Shown in pieces: positions 8,481 to 16,619 of a stretch of 64,000 nt of DNA (position 1 is the first letter of the stretch; each line of letters opens with the position of its first letter). A program made the translations under genes and the position numbers. Below the pieces are notes generated by a model that saw only the letters and a list, made by a program, of their open reading frames with translations, searched no databases and was not told where the DNA came from. Source of the DNA: Fibrobacter succinogenes (GTDB taxonomy: Bacteria > Fibrobacterota > Fibrobacteria > Fibrobacterales > Fibrobacteraceae); the NCBI RefSeq assembly GCF_902779965.1, contig NZ_CACZDK010000006.1:96970-160969 (forward strand), written 5' to 3'.

Positions 8481-8554
8481 GAAGGCGAGTGTTGCGACCA
8501 TGCTTGCATGGGCATAACCGAGCCGAAGAGTTGGGGCTTGCCCCATCTAGTTAA
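8481..8554 (+). repeat. Dispersed hairpin repeat, family A (copy 2)
   Basis: This roughly 74-bp unit is shared with 58338-58412. It contains AAGGCGAGTGTTGCGA, a CCATGC-TT-GCATGG hairpin (8498-8511), GCATAACCGAG, and then GTTGGGGCTTGCCCCATC. The copy at 58338 keeps this framework but has CCATAC-TC-GTATGG as its hairpin, so both stem arms changed together. Confidence 0.7.
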
Positions 8555-8613
8555 ATCAAAACTTTACTGGATTCTTCGCCATAAATGACTCAGAATGACG
8601 ATTCAAAACAAAC

Positions 8614-8648
8614 AAAAACAGCACTCGATAGAATCGAGTGCTGTTTTT
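8614..8648. terminator. Bidirectional intrinsic terminator between tex and the ferredoxin gene
   Basis: A perfect 9-bp stem GCACTCGAT/ATCGAGTGC (8621-8629 and 8633-8641) with a 3-nt loop is flanked by A5 on the left and T5 on the right. It can terminate the tex transcript on + and the ferredoxin transcript on -. Confidence 0.9.
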
Positions 8649-8723
8649 GTGTTAAGTCTCACAAGATAAGCAAAGCTTCGTTACATCGCGAAATTTGCGA
8701 CAACTTTGCCTAAATGCTCGAAA

Positions 8724-8921
8724 TTACGAGAACTTGATAACGCCAGCCGGGCAGCTTTCAGCTGCGTCCTTGATTTCGTTTTCGTAAGCAGAGAAGTCTA
8801 CGCCTTCCTTAACGACCATCTTTTCCGGAACGGAGAAGACAGCGTCGCAAGTTGCTTCGCAAGCGCCGCAGGAGACGCATTCGTCGCTAGATTCATCGAG
8901 CCAAACTTTTGTAATTGCCAT
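8724..8921 (-). CDS. Small [4Fe-4S] ferredoxin
   Basis: This is a 65-residue protein starting MAITKVWLDESSDECVSC. Three cysteines in C-V-S-C-G-A-C spacing plus a fourth cysteine and a C-terminal SCPAGVIKF segment give the single-cluster arrangement of small monocluster ferredoxins; the intervening C-D-A-V could replace or supplement a ligand. It is an acidic cytoplasmic electron carrier, expected in an obligate anaerobe. I chose the ATG at 8921 because it has AGAGG upstream and because the family begins close to this point; an open extension upstream is hydrophobic and non-conserved. It stands alone, ending at the shared terminator at 8614-8648. Its redox partner is not evident from the neighbourhood. 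Confidence 0.9.
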   Translation of the reverse strand: MAITKVWLDESSDECVSCGACEATCDAVFSVPEKMVVKEGVDFSAYENEIKDAAESCPAGVIKFS

Positions 8922-9122
8922 AAAATACCTCTTATATTGGTTAGGTTTTCCCAAAAGATATAAAAAAATTACGCTTGCAGGGTGAAAAAAGTAAAGGAAA
9001 ATGGAAAAAAATGGGGCTTGGCCATTAGTCAATGGTCAATAGTCATTAGCAATAACCAACAACTAATAACTAGTATCTCCTAACTCCTAACCAACAACAT
9101 GTTTTTATATATTCTCATTCAA

Positions 9123-9752
9123 ATGCGTAAATTTGTCTGCCTTATAATCCTATTTTGCTCGTTCTCTTTTGCTTCACCTTCTGGTGGGTGGTCAGGCTGG
9201 ATGCGTGATTTGGTCTCGTCAGAGGGGACTATTTTGCCGCTCAGTTTTAGTATCAATAAAGACGATTATAATTTGGGGTTGTGGGGCGGCGTAAAAATTG
9301 CCGACGGATTGTATTTGAATGGTCAGTCGTTTAATTTTCATTTGGTTAATGACACTAAAGATTCTGTCACAAGAATTGGTGCTGCCTTTCTCTTGCATAC
9401 GATTGCTATACCGATTGCGATCTATGATTTCTTTGATCCATCTAGTCATGAACTCCGTGTATATTATGCTATGGCGGCGCTATTAAATCCCACATTGGAA
9501 TTCTATGTCGTGCGTGAATATGTCCCTATTTCGGTCGGAATCGGTTATAATACAGATTGGTTTGCTTTTAAGCCTAATCAGAAATTTTATTTCCGTGTGC
9601 ATGGTGATGTAAACATCGAAATTCCTTTTTTTGTTAGAGTGACGGCTTCTTATTCCTATTCGTTTTTGGACACCTACGATTTGAAAAAAGGTTTCAGGCT
9701 TTATTTTGGAGTTGCCTTGTTCCATTTTCCTGTGTCAAAGCGTTGGTGGTAG
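9123..9752 (+). CDS. Exported protein of unknown function, probably outer-membrane associated
   Basis: I do not recognise the family. The 209-residue product begins MRKFVCLIILFCSFSFASPS, a clear signal peptide ending in FASPS. The mature part is rich in alternating aromatic and polar residues and its last third (for example FYFRVHGDVNIEIPFFVRVT, then YSYSFLDTYDLKKGFRLYFG) looks like membrane beta-strands. An earlier in-frame ATG at 9099 would add eight residues. TATATT at 9108-9113 sits nine nucleotides before the chosen ATG and no Shine-Dalgarno is visible, so the mRNA may have almost no leader. The upstream spacer (9035-9098) is made of TAACTAATAACTAG-type repeats. It has no operon partner. 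Confidence 0.6.
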   Translation: MRKFVCLIILFCSFSFASPSGGWSGWMRDLVSSEGTILPLSFSINKDDYNLGLWGGVKIADGLYLNGQSFNFHLVNDTKDSVTRIGAAFLLHTIAIPIAIYDFFDPSSHELRVYYAMAALLNPTLEFYVVREYVPISVGIGYNTDWFAFKPNQKFYFRVHGDVNIEIPFFVRVTASYSYSFLDTYDLKKGFRLYFGVALFHFPVSKRWW

Positions 9753-9894
9753 AAATCATAGAAAATACAGAATAATCTCTACCCACTACCTACTGCCTTT
9801 TGCCAACTATTTTTAAATTTGGTTCAAGTTTTTCGGGCTAATCCGGGCAATGGTGCTCGCCTTTCGCCTGAAAATTATGAGGACATCGTTAACG

Positions 9895-10686
9895 ATGAAA
9901 AAAGTGGTTGTAAAAATTGGTGGCAGCTTGGCAATCGACGAAGCCAAGTTGGCCGATTTTGTGGCGGCAGTCAGCAAGCTTCCGGCTATGGGCTGCCAAG
10001 TGGCCGTGGTGCACGGCGGTGGCAAGGATATCAACGAGAATATTTCCTTGCTCCGAGAACAACCCACCTTTATCGACGGTCTCCGAGTCACGACACCTTC
10101 TATCATGAAGATGGTCGAAATGACGCTCTCGGGGCACGTCAACAAGAAGCTCGTGCGAATGCTCCTCGAAAACAATTGCAGCGCCGTCGGTCTGAGCGGC
10201 GTAGATGCCAAGTTGTTTGAAGTTGTCAAGAAACAGGGCAAGGTGGATCTTGGTCTCGTGGGTGAAGTCAAAAAAGTCAATCCGAAAATCGTGGAAACGC
10301 TCTGGTCTGCTGGTTTTGTGCCCGTGGTGAGCCCGATTTCGATTGGTCCTGACGAAAACGGCAAGGCTGTGAGCTGGAACGTGAATGCCGATACGGCTGC
10401 AAGCGAACTGGCTGTGGCGCTCCATGCTGACCAGTTCGTGCTGGTGAGCGACGTCCCGGGCGTGATGGACGATACCAAGACCGTCATTCCTGAATTGAGC
10501 GAGGCTGCTGCCGAAAAACTCATCGAGTCTGGCGTCATCAGTGGCGGCATGATCCCGAAGGTCCGCGAAAGCTTCAAGAGCATTGAACGCGGCCTCAAGA
10601 GCATTCACATTGTCGGCTGGAAGGATGCCGAACACTTTGTAAAACAAATTAATGGAGAACTGAACTATGGCACAATCCTTGGCTAA
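9895..10686 (+). CDS. argB: Acetylglutamate kinase
   Basis: This enzyme phosphorylates N-acetyl-L-glutamate in arginine biosynthesis. The 263-residue product shows the amino-acid kinase fold signatures: MKKVVVKIGGS at the N-terminus (ATP-binding lysine and glycine-rich loop), VVHGGGKDIN, and SWNVNADTAASELAVALHAD for substrate and nucleotide binding. The length is normal. I chose the ATG at 9895 because it begins the conserved first strand; in-frame ATGs at 9877 and 9850 exist and cannot be excluded. The 3' end overlaps argD by 20 bp, so the two steps are co-translated. Acetylglutamate synthesis and the reductase are not in this window. Confidence 0.95.
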   Translation: MKKVVVKIGGSLAIDEAKLADFVAAVSKLPAMGCQVAVVHGGGKDINENISLLREQPTFIDGLRVTTPSIMKMVEMTLSGHVNKKLVRMLLENNCSAVGLSGVDAKLFEVVKKQGKVDLGLVGEVKKVNPKIVETLWSAGFVPVVSPISIGPDENGKAVSWNVNADTAASELAVALHADQFVLVSDVPGVMDDTKTVIPELSEAAAEKLIESGVISGGMIPKVRESFKSIERGLKSIHIVGWKDAEHFVKQINGELNYGTILG

Positions 10687-11878
10687 TTCGATTTTTGAAG
10701 AAGACAAGCAGTATATCGCACCGCTTTATGGCAAGGCCAATATTGAATTTGTCCGTGGCGAAGGTTCTTACTTGTTCGACAAGAACGGCAAGAAGTATCT
10801 TGACTTTGTCGCTGGCATCGCTGTGAACGCTCTCGGCCACCAGAACGCAGCTATCAAGAAGGCTGTCGAAGAACAGATGGACAGCTTCTTCCACATTTCG
10901 AACCTTTATCCGAACTTCCCGCAGGTGAACCTCGCTAAGGCTCTACTCGCTGCAACGGGTTTCGACAAGGCATTCTTCTGCAACTCCGGTACCGAAGCTA
11001 ACGAAGGTTGCATCAAGTTTGCACGTAAGTATTTCGATCGCAAGGGTGAAAAGAACCGCCAGAAGATCGTGACGTTCATCAACAGCTTCCACGGTCGTAC
11101 GTTTGCAGCCCTTTCTGCAACGGGTCAGCCGGCTATCCGCGAAGGCTTCGGCTCCATGCCGGGTGACTTTGTTCACGTTCCTTGGAACGATGTGGCTGCC
11201 CTCAAGGCCGAAGTCAACAACGACACTTGCGCCATCATGCTCGAATCTCTCGCTGCCGAAGGTGGCGTGATGACCGTTTCCGATGAAATGGTCGCTGCCA
11301 TCAACAGCTTGAAGAAAGAATTCGGCTGCCTCGTGATTGTCGACGAAGTCCAGGCAGGTATGGGCCGTCTCGGCACATTCCTTGGCCTCCAGAAGCATGG
11401 CATTGATGCTGACCTCGTATCGCTTGCCAAGGCTCTTGGCGGCGGTCTCCCGCTCGGTGCAGTGCTCCTCCGCCAGAAGGTTGCTGACCAGCTCAAGGCA
11501 GGCGATCATGGCACAACGTTTGGTGGCAACCCGGTTGCTTGCGCAGTGGGTCTCGCTGTTGTGAACCAGATTGCAAAGCCGGAATTCCTCGCCAATGTCG
11601 AAGCTCGCTCAGCTCAGCTCAAGGCTGGCCTCGAAGCTATCGCCGCAAAGTTCCCGGCAGTGAAGAGCGTGCGTGGTGAAGGCCTTATTCTCGGCCTCGC
11701 TCTCGACGAATCTCTCCCGGTCGGCAACGTGATTGCAGCCGCCCGCGACGAAGGCATGATGGTCCTCAGCGCTAAGGGCAACGTGCTCCGTTTGCTCCCG
11801 CCGCTGAACGTCTCCGCTGCTGAATGCGATGAAGCGCTTGCAAAGCTTGGCGCGGCTTTTGCTGCGGCAACGAAGTAA
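10667..11878 (+). CDS. argD: Acetylornithine aminotransferase
   Basis: This is a 403-residue class III PLP-dependent aminotransferase that converts N-acetylglutamate semialdehyde to N-acetylornithine. Visible landmarks are CNSGTEANEGCIKFAR, SFHGRTFAALSATGQ, the IVDEVQAGMGRLG aspartate that contacts the PLP ring nitrogen, the Schiff-base lysine in SLAKALGGGLPLGA, and GDHGTTFGGNPVACAVG. It starts inside the end of argB, so expression is coupled. Members of this family may also act on succinyl-diaminopimelate, which sequence alone cannot settle. A terminator lies about 110 bp downstream at 11985-12018. Confidence 0.95.
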   Translation: MAQSLANSIFEEDKQYIAPLYGKANIEFVRGEGSYLFDKNGKKYLDFVAGIAVNALGHQNAAIKKAVEEQMDSFFHISNLYPNFPQVNLAKALLAATGFDKAFFCNSGTEANEGCIKFARKYFDRKGEKNRQKIVTFINSFHGRTFAALSATGQPAIREGFGSMPGDFVHVPWNDVAALKAEVNNDTCAIMLESLAAEGGVMTVSDEMVAAINSLKKEFGCLVIVDEVQAGMGRLGTFLGLQKHGIDADLVSLAKALGGGLPLGAVLLRQKVADQLKAGDHGTTFGGNPVACAVGLAVVNQIAKPEFLANVEARSAQLKAGLEAIAAKFPAVKSVRGEGLILGLALDESLPVGNVIAAARDEGMMVLSAKGNVLRLLPPLNVSAAECDEALAKLGAAFAAATK

Positions 11879-11892
11879 ACCGCGCGGCACTT

Positions 11893-11940
11893 GTCATGCC
11901 CGATTGTCATCCTCGAAGCGAAGCGTAGGGGATCCATTAT
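11893..11940 (+). repeat. Dispersed GTCATGCCCG...GTCATCCT...GGATCC repeat
   Basis: TGTCATGCCCGATTG, TCATCCTCGAAGCGAAGCG and GGGGATCC occur in order. The same pieces recur at 41799-41863, near 47672-47715 and inside mutY at 48343-48388. It is non-coding here. Confidence 0.6.
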
Positions 11941-11984
11941 TTTTCAAATCGGACATTTGGTGGGCATCGCCGTCTCGAAAAATT

Positions 11985-12018
11985 AAAAAAGACCTGGACT
12001 TAGTTCTTGGTCTTTTTT
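11985..12018 (+). terminator. Intrinsic terminator of argBD
   Basis: AAAAAAGACC and GGTCTTTTTT pair around a 14-nt loop and end in a T6 run. A near relative, with AAGACCTGG/CCAGGTCTT arms, follows the Rpn gene at 13562-13591. Confidence 0.75.
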
Positions 12019-12141
12019 GTATATTCTGCGCTTTGTCGCTTTTCAAGCACGTTAATTTATGTAGTTTGTACTATGATGAAATCTTGATACTGTTGTAACT
12101 ATCGATGGTGTAAAAAATACCTATTCCTCGCCGATTGCTTT

Positions 12142-12303
12142 ATGAATGATGAATACAAGGAATCTTTCCACCTCAATGATTCCTGTGAAATCGGGTGGAA
12201 CGGAAAATACGCCGAAAAAGAAGACATCCTTGATTTGCAGGATGCTATGGAAGATAAACAGTTTAAAGAAAAGTTCGCGAAAAAGTGTGAATTTTCTCGA
12301 TGA
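12142..12303 (+). CDS. Small acidic ORF of unknown function, possibly a gene fragment
   Basis: A 53-codon frame from ATG 12142 to TGA 12301-12303 encodes a charged peptide with EDILDLQDAMEDKQFKEKF. The frame is open some way upstream of the ATG (from about 12088), and no ribosome-binding site precedes it, so it could be the tail of a decayed gene. I do not recognise a family. It is the only coding-like stretch in the 11879-12441 spacer, which otherwise holds a repeat, the argBD terminator and, at 12408-12422, a CCCGA-catca-TCGGG hairpin just before the Rpn gene. Confidence 0.25.
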   Translation: MNDEYKESFHLNDSCEIGWNGKYAEKEDILDLQDAMEDKQFKEKFAKKCEFSR

Positions 12304-12441
12304 ATTTTACCTATTGTAAAATTTTCATAATTTTTAAAAATTTTTAGGCCAAACGAGTTTCTAAAACGTGTTAATGTAATGGATAGGGAGCATTTTCTGT
12401 CTATGAACCCGACATCATCGGGCGTTTAACAACGGAAAAAT

Positions 12442-13551
12442 ATGGAAAACGACAATAATGTAGCTGAAATCCATTGGGGCAAAACAATTAGCGAGGCTAG
12501 AACTTATGAGGAGTATAAGGGGGCTGGTGTTTTTGCTGATCTCCTGACAGATAGAACTTTCAAGAAGGCTTTCAATCCCGACTCGCAGAATAAAGTTTGT
12601 TTGATTGCGCTTTTGAATGCTGTGCTTGAAGGTGAAATCTCATCGCCGATTGTGGATGTTCAGTCTCGTGACAAGGAATTTAACGATGGATCGAATGAAA
12701 ATCGGACAACGGTTTTTGATTTGTATTGCATCGATTCCGCACAGAGACGGTTCATCATCGAAGTTCAAATTTTACCGCAGAAAAACATCGTTAATCGTGC
12801 TATTTACTATGCTTCCCAGACGGTTATTGCGCAGGGCGAACGTGGTCAAAGCTACAAATACGAGTTGAAGCCGGTAGTTACAATCGTATTCATGGAATTT
12901 AATGTGTTTGCCGATGACCGCTATATTCGCCGAGCGAAGCTTCGCGAGGTCAATGGTGCTAGCGTGAGCGATATCCTCTCTTTTGCGTTTGTGGAACTTC
13001 CGAAGTTCAATAAGCCTTTGGATCAACTAGAGACGACGCTAGACAAGGGACTTTACGTGCTGAAGAACATAAAAAACATGACTCATATGCCTAAGCAGTA
13101 TGCAAATACGGCGTTCGAGCTCTTGTTTCTCATGGCGGAATTGGCTAAATTATCAAAAGAGGAACAGAAAATGATCGATGAAGCACAGAAAGCCAAATGG
13201 GACGCATACGCTATTCGTGAGTATGCTATTGAAACTGGGCTAAAAGAAGGTTTGGAAAAGGGGCTCAAACAGGGGCTCAAACAGGGGATTGAACAGGGGA
13301 TTGAACAGGGGCTCAAACAGGGGATTGAACAGGGGATTGAAAAGGGGCTCAAACAGGGGATTGAACAGGGACTTAAACAGGGAATCGAACAAGGAATCGA
13401 ACAGGGTCTTGAAAAAGGTATGGACCAAAAAGCTCGCGAAATGGCAAGAAGTATGCTTGCTGAAGGTGATTCGGTACAAAAGGTTATACGTATTTCAAAA
13501 CTTTCTGAATCTGATGTTCTCGCTATTAAGGCGGACTTAGATAAAGTCTGA
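12442..13551 (+). CDS. Rpn-family recombination-promoting nuclease (PD-(D/E)XK)
   Basis: This is a 369-residue protein. The N-terminal 230 residues have the Rpn/PDDEXK_2 pattern: FADLLTDRTFKKAF, LLNAVLEGEI, and the catalytic core TVFDLYCIDSAQRRFIIEVQ, in which D and E-x-Q are the metal ligands. Rpn proteins are DNA endonucleases that raise RecA-independent recombination and are often annotated as transposases, although no insertion-sequence ends are seen here. Residues about 266-329 are tetrapeptide repeats of the G-[LI]-[KE]-[QK] type, encoded by near-identical 12-bp units. The last 40 residues return to a non-repetitive SMLAEGDSVQKVIRISKLS segment common at the ends of such proteins. The gene is monocistronic with its own terminator. 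The AT content and repeat make it a plausible accessory gene. Confidence 0.88.
   Translation: MENDNNVAEIHWGKTISEARTYEEYKGAGVFADLLTDRTFKKAFNPDSQNKVCLIALLNAVLEGEISSPIVDVQSRDKEFNDGSNENRTTVFDLYCIDSAQRRFIIEVQILPQKNIVNRAIYYASQTVIAQGERGQSYKYELKPVVTIVFMEFNVFADDRYIRRAKLREVNGASVSDILSFAFVELPKFNKPLDQLETTLDKGLYVLKNIKNMTHMPKQYANTAFELLFLMAELAKLSKEEQKMIDEAQKAKWDAYAIREYAIETGLKEGLEKGLKQGLKQGIEQGIEQGLKQGIEQGIEKGLKQGIEQGLKQGIEQGIEQGLEKGMDQKAREMARSMLAEGDSVQKVIRISKLSESDVLAIKADLDKV
13237..13428 (+). repeat. 12-bp tandem repeat array inside the Rpn gene (16 units)
   Basis: Sixteen in-frame 12-bp units alternate mostly between GGGCTCAAACAG and GGGATTGAACAG, with the most degenerate units at both ends. Units are exact copies in the middle, so length should vary by slipped-strand replication in steps of four codons without breaking the frame. 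Confidence 0.95.
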
Positions 13552-13561
13552 ATTAATTTTT

Positions 13562-13591
13562 AAGACCTGGATTTTGTTCCAGGTCTTTTTG
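13562..13591 (+). terminator. Intrinsic terminator of the Rpn gene
   Basis: AAGACCTGG and CCAGGTCTT form a perfect 9-bp stem with an 8-nt loop and run into T residues, starting 11 bases after the stop codon. Confidence 0.85.
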
Positions 13592-13674
13592 TATGCTCGG
13601 TGCAGCGCCGCTTTCCGCGCACATTCCCTTTGCATTTGTCTTTCCTACCGACTACTGTTTACTTCTAACTTCAA

Positions 13675-14805
13675 TTATCTCCCTTCTCGGGATGATTTCT
13701 TTTGCAAGTACATTTGCTTGTCGGCGGCTGCAATGACTTCATCTTCGGATTGCATGCCTGTTGTGCGGATGGCAAAGCCGTAGGCGGCGCTTTCTGTAAT
13801 TCCTTGAACTTGAGTTTGCTTGGAAATCTCTATAAATTGCTTCAAAAAAGCTTCGCATTTTGTGTGATTGAACTTGGGTATAATTACTAAAAATTCGTCG
13901 CCACCAGTGCGGATGGCTTCGGCATTTTCGGGAAGAATCTTCTTTAAAATTTCGGCGAAGCTTTGGATGTATTCATCTCCTTTGTTGTGACCATAATTGT
14001 CGTTTATTTCCTTGAGGTGGTTCAAGTCAAACATCACGTAACTGCACGGGAGCTTGCGCTTCACGTCATCGGGATGCATCACCAGGTAGTTTCTGTTGAA
14101 AAGTCCCGTCATGGCATCGTTGAAACTGATTTTTTCGATCAATTTGTGCGAGGTGTTTTCACTGACCTGCACGCCGACAAAAAGGCAGACTATTACAAAA
14201 ATCACGCTGACGATATCTATGCGGATACCTTCGGCAAACGGCGCTGCTGAGCCTGCAATAAAGGGGAGAATGAAGTAAATTGTAAATAAAATAAATGTTT
14301 GTAGCCCGAACTGCTTGCGAAAATAGATGATGATTCCTGTCATGATGAAGCCCCAGACGCCGGTGGCTAGCCAAGAAACAATGGTCTCGTTTGAGGTCCA
14401 GTCGCGGGTAATGTCACCTGTAGAAATGTCTACGCCGACGTTCAGTAAAAAGTCGAGGACGCAAAGGGCGTAAATGGTGTAGTGTGTGATTTTGCTGAGT
14501 TCGCACTTTCTATTTTCGAGGAACGCGAATACGTACTGCGAAAAGTAGTAGATGCATAGCGCGCTCGAAACAAAGCTGACTAAATCGACAATTGCGTAAA
14601 CTGGGGCCGAAAGTTCTCCATCGCAAAAGTGGATGATGGCGTACGTGATGATTACGCCGTGGTAGGCGATGATCATGCCTATAAAATTGTATTGAAGCCT
14701 GTCGTTTCGCCAATGCCCGACCCAGAGAAGAACCAAAATGAGAGACAAGATGGAAAGACTGAACAAGTCGATACAGATATTTATCGCCTGAATAATATCG
14801 TCCAT
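13675..14805 (-). CDS. Membrane-anchored GGDEF diguanylate cyclase
   Basis: This is a 376-residue protein. The first 210 residues contain about six or seven hydrophobic helices, forming a membrane sensor of unrecognised type. The C-terminal domain is a complete GGDEF cyclase: DAMTGLFNRNYL at its start, YVMFDLNHLKEINDNYGHNKGD for substrate and metal binding, and the active-site loop RTGGDEFLV at about residues 300-304. It should make cyclic di-GMP from GTP. The position expected for an RxxD inhibitory site just before GGDEF reads PENA, so product inhibition through a canonical I-site is unlikely. Translation starts after AGAGGAAG. It is not obviously in an operon. Confidence 0.93.
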   Translation of the reverse strand: MDDIIQAINICIDLFSLSILSLILVLLWVGHWRNDRLQYNFIGMIIAYHGVIITYAIIHFCDGELSAPVYAIVDLVSFVSSALCIYYFSQYVFAFLENRKCELSKITHYTIYALCVLDFLLNVGVDISTGDITRDWTSNETIVSWLATGVWGFIMTGIIIYFRKQFGLQTFILFTIYFILPFIAGSAAPFAEGIRIDIVSVIFVIVCLFVGVQVSENTSHKLIEKISFNDAMTGLFNRNYLVMHPDDVKRKLPCSYVMFDLNHLKEINDNYGHNKGDEYIQSFAEILKKILPENAEAIRTGGDEFLVIIPKFNHTKCEAFLKQFIEISKQTQVQGITESAAYGFAIRTTGMQSEDEVIAAADKQMYLQKKSSREGR

Positions 14806-14912
14806 GGCTTCCTCTGTTAAAAAATCACTATATCAGTATATAAATATAATCTATGGATATGGAATGTTTTGAATTGAAATTGAATTATTTAAAAAGTGTG
14901 ATTAGTGTCAGC

Positions 14913-14940
14913 CTCCAATTTAAACTATTGGAGTTTTTTT
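14913..14940 (+). terminator. Terminator-like hairpin facing into the end of the membrane-protein gene
   Basis: CTCCAAT-TTAAACT-ATTGGAG followed by T7 is a well-formed intrinsic terminator on the + strand, but it straddles the stop codon of a minus-strand gene and no + gene lies upstream. On the - strand there is no T-run. It might stop antisense transcription. Confidence 0.35.
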
Positions 14941-15668
14941 GCTTTTTTTAAGCCTATATTCAATAGGGCGATCGCCGTTTCGTTTGATAGGGGCTGTTGA
15001 ATCAATTTCATGTATATGAGCAGGACGATTATTGCAAATATGTCGAAAGCGACTTTGAAAATGAAGAGGTAGATTATAATGGGAAAAAATAATGCTAAGA
15101 AAATAAATCCTACCATATAGCTGTTTGCTCCTAATGTGTACATTAGCAATGTTAACAGGGTGCCTAGTCCTAGTAACAGCGGTGATAGTGGTGTGGTTGT
15201 TGGAATTGATGTGGTGTTGACACTATGCGTGTCAAGGATTTCTTTTTGGTGCGTGAGAATATCTTTGAAGATGAAGCATGTCAAAATTTGCCCGATACCA
15301 GGGAGTAGCGAGCAAGCGACAGCGATCTTGGGTGAAAAACGGGTTTCTGTAAATTTGCGAAGATTGCTCAAAATACGGTAAAGCCACTTACAATAAATAG
15401 CTAATGACGAAAGCAATACGAAAAAAACGAACAGAGAATGGAGTGGATATGCGATAAAGAATAGTCCTAACAAAAAGTCTGATCCAAAACAGTATCCGAT
15501 GATAAGTATGAAAAATAAGAGTATCTCGGTCTTGATAATTATAGGAATGAATTTTTTTACCCTGCCAATCAGTTTTTCTCCACGCTGGACATTCTCCTGA
15601 ATTTCTTTGTCGAAAAATTCTTGCGACTGAATTTCATCATTGACGGATTCGCTCTCTTCGCAATTCAT
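14925..15668 (-). CDS. Membrane protein of unknown function, paralogue of the upstream gene
   Basis: I do not recognise a named family. The 247-residue product has a polar N-terminus and about four to five hydrophobic segments. A cytosolic stretch containing LLPGIGQILTCFIFKDILTH and then QKEI aligns with LIPVIGPVFQYFIFNDLLAR and QKEV of the neighbouring gene, so the two are tandem duplicates with the same pattern: a P-x-I-G turn, a hydrophobic run, D-[IL]-L and QKE. Unlike its neighbour it lacks a zinc ribbon. It starts with an ATGA overlap with the upstream gene's stop codon, and the sequence before both starts is the same GAGGCCAGC, a Shine-Dalgarno copied with the gene. Confidence 0.6.
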   Translation of the reverse strand: MNCEESESVNDEIQSQEFFDKEIQENVQRGEKLIGRVKKFIPIIIKTEILLFFILIIGYCFGSDFLLGLFFIAYPLHSLFVFFVLLSSLAIYCKWLYRILSNLRKFTETRFSPKIAVACSLLPGIGQILTCFIFKDILTHQKEILDTHSVNTTSIPTTTPLSPLLLGLGTLLTLLMYTLGANSYMVGFIFLALFFPIIIYLFIFKVAFDIFAIIVLLIYMKLIQQPLSNETAIALLNIGLKKAKKLQ

Positions 15669-16531
15669 GCTGGCCTCTGTAGGTTGTCGGGAGTGTCGCT
15701 GGGAGTGTTGGCTGTCGCCAATGAATGGAGCGTGCTTGCGTTCGCGGTGATGGTGCGTATGATTTTGATGTAGCTAGCGAAAAGGAATATGCCGGAAAAT
15801 ACGCTGGCAAACCATACGATTGGAATCCACTCTTTGAGAATGCAGATAGACAATAATCCTGACTGCATCACAAAGCCGGATACGGAAATTACGGGGAGTA
15901 GCCTATCAGGAAGGTTCCTGCAGTCTTGATGATTCCTTTCAAACACTTCTTTTTGCCGGGCGAGCAAGTCGTTGAAAATAAAATATTGAAAGACAGGACC
16001 AATAACGGGAATTAGGGCGCAGATGACTGCATCATCAGGAAAAAAACGCATTTTCGAGAAATGACTTTGTTCTGTTTCGGAAAAATGAAGCCAACCGCAG
16101 TAGTGATAGATGCACTTGCATAAGGAAATAACTAGAAAGATGCATGAAGCAAGAGTGGCTAGGGCAAAGACTGGCCATAACAAGACTAACGGCGGGCATA
16201 GTGCTGTTATGAGTAGAGGGACGAGCCAAACCCAAAAACCGACAATTATGCCCAGTAAGTTTATGTCTAAGGGACCATTTGTTGATTCCCAATATATAGC
16301 AGTTATGGGTAAAATAATCATGATGAGGCTGGTGAAAAAGAAAGCCTTAAGCCAATATATCGCCTGATCGCCACGTACTTCGCATTCCGTGAGGGGTGCT
16401 GCTTCCTCCGGCTCGATTTTGTCTGCCGGGTTTGCGGTTGAGGAATTGACCTTGCTTTCATTCGGTGCGTCACACCACAGGCACTTCGGCATGTCGTCTT
16501 CGTATTTCCTTCCGCATTTCTTGCAAATCAT
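15665..16531 (-). CDS. Zinc-ribbon membrane protein of unknown function
   Basis: The 288-residue product begins MICKKCGRKYEDDMPKCLWC, a classic C-x2-C...C-x2-C zinc ribbon, followed by an acidic linker and five or so transmembrane helices. I place the start at ATG 16531 because it begins the ribbon and follows GAGGCCAGC; an open upstream extension is not conserved-looking. The C-terminal membrane half is paralogous to the next gene, with which it overlaps by the ATGA tetranucleotide. Function is unknown; zinc ribbons on membrane proteins often mediate protein contacts. Confidence 0.62.
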   Translation of the reverse strand: MICKKCGRKYEDDMPKCLWCDAPNESKVNSSTANPADKIEPEEAAPLTECEVRGDQAIYWLKAFFFTSLIMIILPITAIYWESTNGPLDINLLGIIVGFWVWLVPLLITALCPPLVLLWPVFALATLASCIFLVISLCKCIYHYCGWLHFSETEQSHFSKMRFFPDDAVICALIPVIGPVFQYFIFNDLLARQKEVFERNHQDCRNLPDRLLPVISVSGFVMQSGLLSICILKEWIPIVWFASVFSGIFLFASYIKIIRTITANASTLHSLATANTPSDTPDNLQRPA

Positions 16532-16570
16532 GCTGGCCTCTAGTGAATTAATCTGAACTTTAAAATACAA

Positions 16571-16597
16571 AATAAAAAATGCCCGCACGAGGCGGAC
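16571..16597 (-). terminator. Intrinsic terminator of the radical SAM gene
   Basis: Read on the - strand, GTCCGC-ctcgt-GCGGGC (one G-T pair) is followed by ATTTTTTATTTT. It lies about 70 bp past the stop codon of the radical SAM gene. Confidence 0.7.
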
Positions 16598-16619
16598 ATC
16601 TTGCAATTGTGTTTGGATT

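Noticed and set aside
9889..10707. Long minus-strand frame opposite argB, and similar ones opposite argD and der
   Set aside because: These are antisense shadows created by the codon usage of the real + strand genes.
13237..13428. The 12-bp array as a CRISPR or regulatory repeat
   Set aside because: Units are contiguous with no spacers, stay in frame and encode tetrapeptides of the Rpn protein.
12442..13551. The Rpn gene as an active insertion sequence
   Set aside because: No terminal inverted repeats or target duplications were found at its borders.
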